DNA from: Blastomyces gilchristii SLH14081 | Taxonomy: Eukaryota; Ascomycota; Eurotiomycetes; Onygenales; Ajellomycetaceae | Assembly (NCBI RefSeq): GCF_000003855.2 | Contig: NW_003101671.1 | Location: forward strand, 1,494,695-1,558,694 | Direction: 5' to 3' | DNA length: 64,000 nt | Part shown: piece after piece, positions 60,317 to 64,000 of the stretch | Layout: every line of letters starts with the position of its first letter | Position numbering within the stretch: the stretch's first letter is position 1 | Made by a program: the position numbers and the translations under genes | Notes under the pieces: generated by a model | The model's database searches: none | The model's input: the letters and a program-made list of their open reading frames with translations, nothing else | Told to the model about the DNA's origin: nothing

Positions 60317-60450
60317 GAAAAGTTGATCAGACTGTTTCAATTGAGAGATTTATCAGTATATTTTCAAATGAAAAGTTGATCAGACTGTTTCAATTAAGAG
60401 GTTTATTAATCTATTTTTAATTGAAAAGTTGATCAAATCATTTCAAAAGA
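60317..60450 (-). repeat. D2 53-bp tandem repeats before ORF1 (three units)
   Basis: GAAAAGTTGATCA starts at 60317, 60370 and 60423, spacing 53 each time. D3 has two units. Confidence 0.85.
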
Positions 60451-60479
60451 AGAATGAAAGACTTTTATGTATAAAATAT

Positions 60480-61340
60480 CTGATTTTTTTTTTTCACACT
60501 AGTTCAGTAACTAGGTTAGATTTTTGAAGAGAATCTAATAAACTAAAAGTAATTTTTAAGATAAATCAATAAAATCTTTACAAACTCTTTCTTGAGATAC
60601 AGTGAGGAAAAGTATAATATCAATTGATAATAAATCAGATAATATGACAGTTTTTAAGAGAAAAACTGATAAAAAATAAGTCAATTTTTTGCAGAGAAAT
60701 TGATTAAAACTATTCAATTTTATTCTAAATCATTCAATTCTTCTCACACAATAAGTGTGCAACTCAAATCAGTCAATAAAGAGTGTAAAAGAGAATTAAG
60801 TATTAATGAAAGCTCTTCAGTCACTGAAAAAGTAATTCTTATTTAAAAGAATATGAAATTATGACAGAAAACAACTCTGTTTTTAATTCTTTGTAAGAAT
60901 ATTATATAAAACTCAGAGAAAAACATCTTACTTTTTCAAGAGAAGTAAAAAACTATTTCTAAGATCTTTTTTTTTTTTACATTAACTGCTGCAGAAGAAT
61001 GAGATAGAAACTGCTAAGATATGCACTACTGTATATTCTCTATCAAGACTTTCTCTCTTCAGAGTCTTGATATTATAGAGAATATAAGTCTGTTTCTATA
61101 TAATAATGTAAATATTGTCAGTGAGATGTAGAGAAACTGGTTATTTATATCTTAAAATAGAAGACTTTGTCAATGATTATATCAATATAGAGTTAATTCT
61201 TAAATTCAATAGAAATCTAGTATTGCTGTTCTCAATCTCTTGCAGAATCTATTGAATATTGAGATATTAAAACTAGATTTAATATATCTCACTGTGCAGG
61301 GATCAAAGACTCAGTCAGATCTTGAGATATACTGATTTTA
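60480..61340 (-). other. D2 LINE leader, AT-rich
   Basis: Untranslated region collinear with 21006-21930 of D3; no gene seen. Confidence 0.6.
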
Positions 61341-61344
61341 TAGT

Positions 61345-61650
61345 TGTTAATGTGCTGTTGACTTGTTGTTCACTGATTATGTATTGAATGCTGTTGCTGA
61401 GGTATCTTTTTGTATCATTCTGCTGGGGATGGGCCAGATTGAGAGGGGTAGTACAAGGGTGAGACTTGGTGTTGAAGTCTAGATACACAGGCGATGGACT
61501 GTGAAGGTTGCACTTCAGAAGAGTCTGTTGATTATGTGCTTGATATTATCGCTGAGGTATCTTTTTGTATTTTTCTGCCGGGGATGGGCCAGATTGGGAA
61601 GGGCGGTACGAGGGTGAGACTTGGCATTGGTGTTTTGGAACATCAAAGAT
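61345..61650 (-). repeat. D2 5' leader monomers (two diverged tandem units)
   Basis: On the plus strand GCTGAGGTATCTTTTTGTAT occurs at 61396 and 61551, each followed by GGGGATGGGCCAGATTG and GGGTGAGACTTGG. Unit spacing 155 bp. Confidence 0.8.
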
Positions 61651-62057
61651 GGACAGGGTTTTCGCGGAGGTCGCTCCTCGGATATCTCCACAACTACAGG
61701 TCAGGGATCTTCCAAAATCGAGAAGATTGGTGCATATGGCTAGGTCACTTCACCTTACAATTTGTATGGCACTCTGGCCCGGGGTTGTGGTGTGGTAGGG
61801 GAGAACAGGGGATAATCCCACACAGGAGCTTCGAACAACATCCGGTTCACATTTGGCTGGATAACTCCACCACCACACAGGGTATGCGGTCAGCGATGGG
61901 GTCAGAATGCTCGTATGATCGAGGGCTTTTCAATGGATCTATCGGCGGGTTCTTATTCGAAAAATCGAGCGAGTTCGTGGTGGAGCGGTTTTGTTGTATC
62001 TGTCATTGTACTCTGACTGTCAGAATGATAGTGTATTATAAAATAAAAGCAGCTTAA
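61494..62057 (+). CDS. Antisense ORF in the LINE 5' end (unidentified, 187 codons)
   Basis: Uninterrupted plus-strand frame, antisense to LINE D2. Codons up to 61997 are LINE-encoded (168 residues); the last 19 read into B2 and are not part of the family protein. Base composition is normal (CG, GG, CC present), unlike everything around it. Trp- and Gly-rich, no signal peptide or domain that I recognise. The D3 copy aligns over its full length but has two transition-type stops. It could be a real antisense gene of the LINE, a captured host fragment, or a fortuitous frame in a low-mutation island. Confidence 0.45.
   Translation: MDCEGCTSEESVDYVLDIIAEVSFCIFLPGMGQIGKGGTRVRLGIGVLEHQRWTGFSRRSLLGYLHNYRSGIFQNREDWCIWLGHFTLQFVWHSGPGLWCGRGEQGIIPHRSFEQHPVHIWLDNSTTTQGMRSAMGSECSYDRGLFNGSIGGFLFEKSSEFVVERFCCICHCTLTVRMIVYYKIKAA
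61998..62012. repeat. LINE D2 target-site duplication, right copy
   Basis: ATCTGTCATTGTACT, identical to 54346-54360. Confidence 0.95.
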
Positions 62058-63885
62058 GAACTGAGATTATTATATCTATTATTCAGTGAGTGTACAGATA
62101 GTTATAAAGTATTTGAGATTCTTATAATCTGTGATTATCTCAAATTCAGAGATACTTTGAAGTTCAGAGTCTCATTCTTCTGAACAGTATACAATTATAA
62201 GAAGTTTCATATTATAGATCTCATAGTTGTATTCAGTAAGACTCAGTTTCTTAGATATAATAATATATAATTATAAGATATCTTTATTATTATATTGTAA
62301 TATAGCTTCTTCTATGATATAGTCAGAGAAATCAGCTTTAATAACTATCTTATAATCTGAATTGAATGTTATCAGCAGTGAGATATTAATAAATATCTTC
62401 TTTATCTGTATAAATGCAGCTTCAGTATTCACTGATTATTAAAATACTGAGTCTTTCTTAGTAAGTTCTGTAAGTGATCTCATGATATCTGAGAAGTTTC
62501 ATATAAATCACTGATAAAAGTTAGTAAATTTAATGAAGTTTCATATATCTTTCACAGTATATGAAGTCTCTCACTTAAGAATAGCAGAGACTTTCTCAGA
62601 ATTGATTTGAATTCTCTTATCAGGTTCTGTAATAAAGTCTAGATATTTTGTACTCTTGACTTCAAAATTACACTTGTTAATATCTATTGATAGTTCTATC
62701 TCTTATAATCATTGTAATATCTTCTGTACATATTCTTGATATTCTTTTCTGAATCTGTTAGTGAAGATGAGAATGTTATCTAAATATACAGATATAAACT
62801 TATTAAGAAAATCTCAGAGTACTCAGTTAATATACTTCTGAAATGTACTGAAGACATTACCTAGTTCAAAGATTATGACTACTTATTCAAAGAGATTATA
62901 ATATATTCAGAATGCTGTAAGTCATTCATCTTCTTCAGTAATATAAATCTTATGAAATACAGTAATAACATCTAGTTTTATAAATTATTGAGCTCACTTA
63001 GTATATGCTAGAAATTTATTGATGAGAGATAAGAGATAATAATCTTTCTTTATCAATCTGTTCAGATCTTAATAGTTCACACAGAATCAGAGTTCTTTAT
63101 CTGACTTCTTTATAAAGAGAATAGAAGCTGCAGTGAAAGAGTTACTAATATATATAAATCTCTTATTTAACAGATTATTAAGTGTCTTCTGAAGAAGAAG
63201 AAGTTTATCTTGAGATATATTATAAAGAAGATCTCACAGTGACTCAGAGTTTCTATCATTCTTCTTTTCTAACTTAATACTGTGATTTACTTCTGAGTCT
63301 TATAAAGAAGATATATTCATAATATTATCTTATCAGAAGATATCTAGATATTCATGATATTATTAAGAGAGTTTTATATGAGGATCTGTTATTATAGTAT
63401 AGAATAACTTTTCTAGAGCTTTCTTGATATTAGTCAGACTGATGAAATAGATTGATATATAATTCTGTTATCATTGACTTTATCAGTGACTCTGTCAGCA
63501 GTTTTAATAATAACTTATTTTTCAGAGTAGTTTATAAGTATTGACAGAGATCTGTGTAAGATTTATAGTCTTGTGAATATCATCTTTATAAATTCTATCA
63601 TTATTAGAGAATATTAAGCTTCTGTTGTAAGTATTTAACAAGATGCCTTGTTCAGATAGTCAGACAAGTTCGAACATGAGATTATAGTCAAGATTATTAA
63701 CTTCATATATATAGACATCTTCACATTAATATTCTCTAATATCTATGTTTAGTTTTATCATGTAATAAGTGTGAATATCTTTTAAATCATGAAATTCTGT
63801 AAGAAGTCAGAGTCTTGATAAGAGAATATACTGAAGATTATAATATCTTACAATTGAAGATTTAATCATTGTATAATAGCATAGA
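62013..63885 (-). pseudogene. B2 RNase H, RT and protease remnant
   Basis: Reverse alignment with B1: RNase H about 62040-62420, RT about 62450-63250, protease toward 63885, in the expected order for a minus-strand element. No frame over 60 codons, so strongly degraded in contrast to its own 3' end. Confidence 0.82.
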
Positions 63886-64000
63886 TAGACTGACCGTGTG
63901 ACCGTGTCTGAGACCAGGACCAGATTTTTTAATAGTTTCATTACCAATTCGACTGATCTCATTACACAGTTTTAACATTAGATAGTAGTCTCATACTGTC
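63886..64000 (+). mobile_element. C5: start of a hAT-like TIR element
   Basis: Begins TAGACTGACCGTGTGACC, matching the first 115 bases of C1. It is inserted in the protease region of B2 and continues past the window; the left octamer is AGCATAGA. Confidence 0.85.

Larger units (their letters stand above)
54361..61997 (-). mobile_element. D2: full-length LINE, best-preserved copy
   Basis: 7637 bp on the minus strand between perfect 15-bp duplications, from the antisense-ORF 5' end (61997) to the (AAT)n tail (54361). Inserted in RNase H of B2. It keeps the RT active site and several long frames, so it is the youngest LINE here, although it has enough stops to be dead. Confidence 0.95.
51182..64000 (-). 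mobile_element. B2: family B chromovirus, minus strand, runs off the window
   Basis: Begins with its 3' LTR at 51182 and reads leftwards from integrase (51502) through RNase H and RT to protease at the right window end. Interrupted by E, C4, LINE D2 and C5. The pentamer TTAAG precedes it in B0; its partner is outside. The 51182-51792 part is nearly unmutated, the rest is degraded. Confidence 0.9.

Noticed and set aside
60317..60450. CRISPR-like array from the regular 53-bp repeats
   Set aside because: Only 2-3 units, the whole unit repeats with no variable spacers, and the context is a eukaryotic LINE.
61565..61798. Second plus-strand ORF inside the antisense ORF region
   Set aside because: Overlapping alternative frame, shorter than the 61494 frame and not supported by the D3 copy.
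1..64000. Alternative genetic code or mitochondrial DNA, since TGA often sits at Trp positions
   Set aside because: TAA and TAG also interrupt the same genes at Gln and Trp positions, and the less mutated copies use TGG. The content is nuclear retrotransposons.

Overview
The window is a pile of nested transposable elements from a nuclear, repeat-rich region, most likely of a filamentous fungus (probably an ascomycete). No host gene is supported anywhere. The evidence is two Ty3/gypsy chromovirus families, a LINE with a zinc-knuckle ORF1, and a C-to-T / G-to-A mutation load resembling RIP that hits repeats and turns Trp, Gln and Arg codons into stops. The species cannot be named from the sequence. 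A 584-base assembly gap lies at 25897-26480.

Families (names are mine). Family A: chromovirus, about 7.26 kb, 257-259 bp LTRs with TGTAAGAA...TTCTTACA ends; copies A1-A5. Family B: second chromovirus, about 5.7 kb, 267-320 bp LTRs; copies B0-B3. Family D: LINE, about 7.6 kb, antisense ORF plus monomers in the 5' leader, ORF1, ORF2 (endonuclease, RT, RNase H, zinc finger), 3' hairpin and (AAT)n tail; D3 and D2 are full length, D1 is 5'-truncated. Family C: 0.5 kb non-coding TIR element with 8-bp target duplications (hAT-like), five copies. Element E: 0.78 kb TIR element. One tRNA-derived SINE shares its 3' end with the LINE.

Layout. 1-4293: A1 (+), its 3' part, sitting in a B gag fragment (B3, to about 4790). 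4791-6794: D1, carrying C1. 6795-15171: A2 (-), carrying C2 and C3. 15177-15270: the 3' tail of D1. 15271-33278: A3 (-), interrupted by A4 (17635-32904), which itself holds the SINE (19150-19526) and full-length LINE D3 (20392-28007). 33279-51181: B0 (+), interrupted by B1 (34856-47804), which is interrupted by A5 (39563-46819). 51182-64000: B2 (-), inserted in B0 and interrupted by E, C4, full-length LINE D2 (54361-61997) and C5.

Insertion order is readable from target-site duplications: AGATA for A4, TCTTC for B1, TACAC for A5, 13 bp for the SINE, 13 bp for D3, 15 bp for D2. Nearly all coding sequence is dead. Short relatively unmutated islands stand out: the SINE, the LINE 5' ends, and the B2 3' end with its LTR. 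The LINE is the likely source of machinery for the SINE. The most notable observations are this SINE/LINE pair, a chromodomain-deleted B copy, the LINE leader with an antisense ORF, and a mutation pattern that removes CC/GG/CG while leaving many CA/TG.
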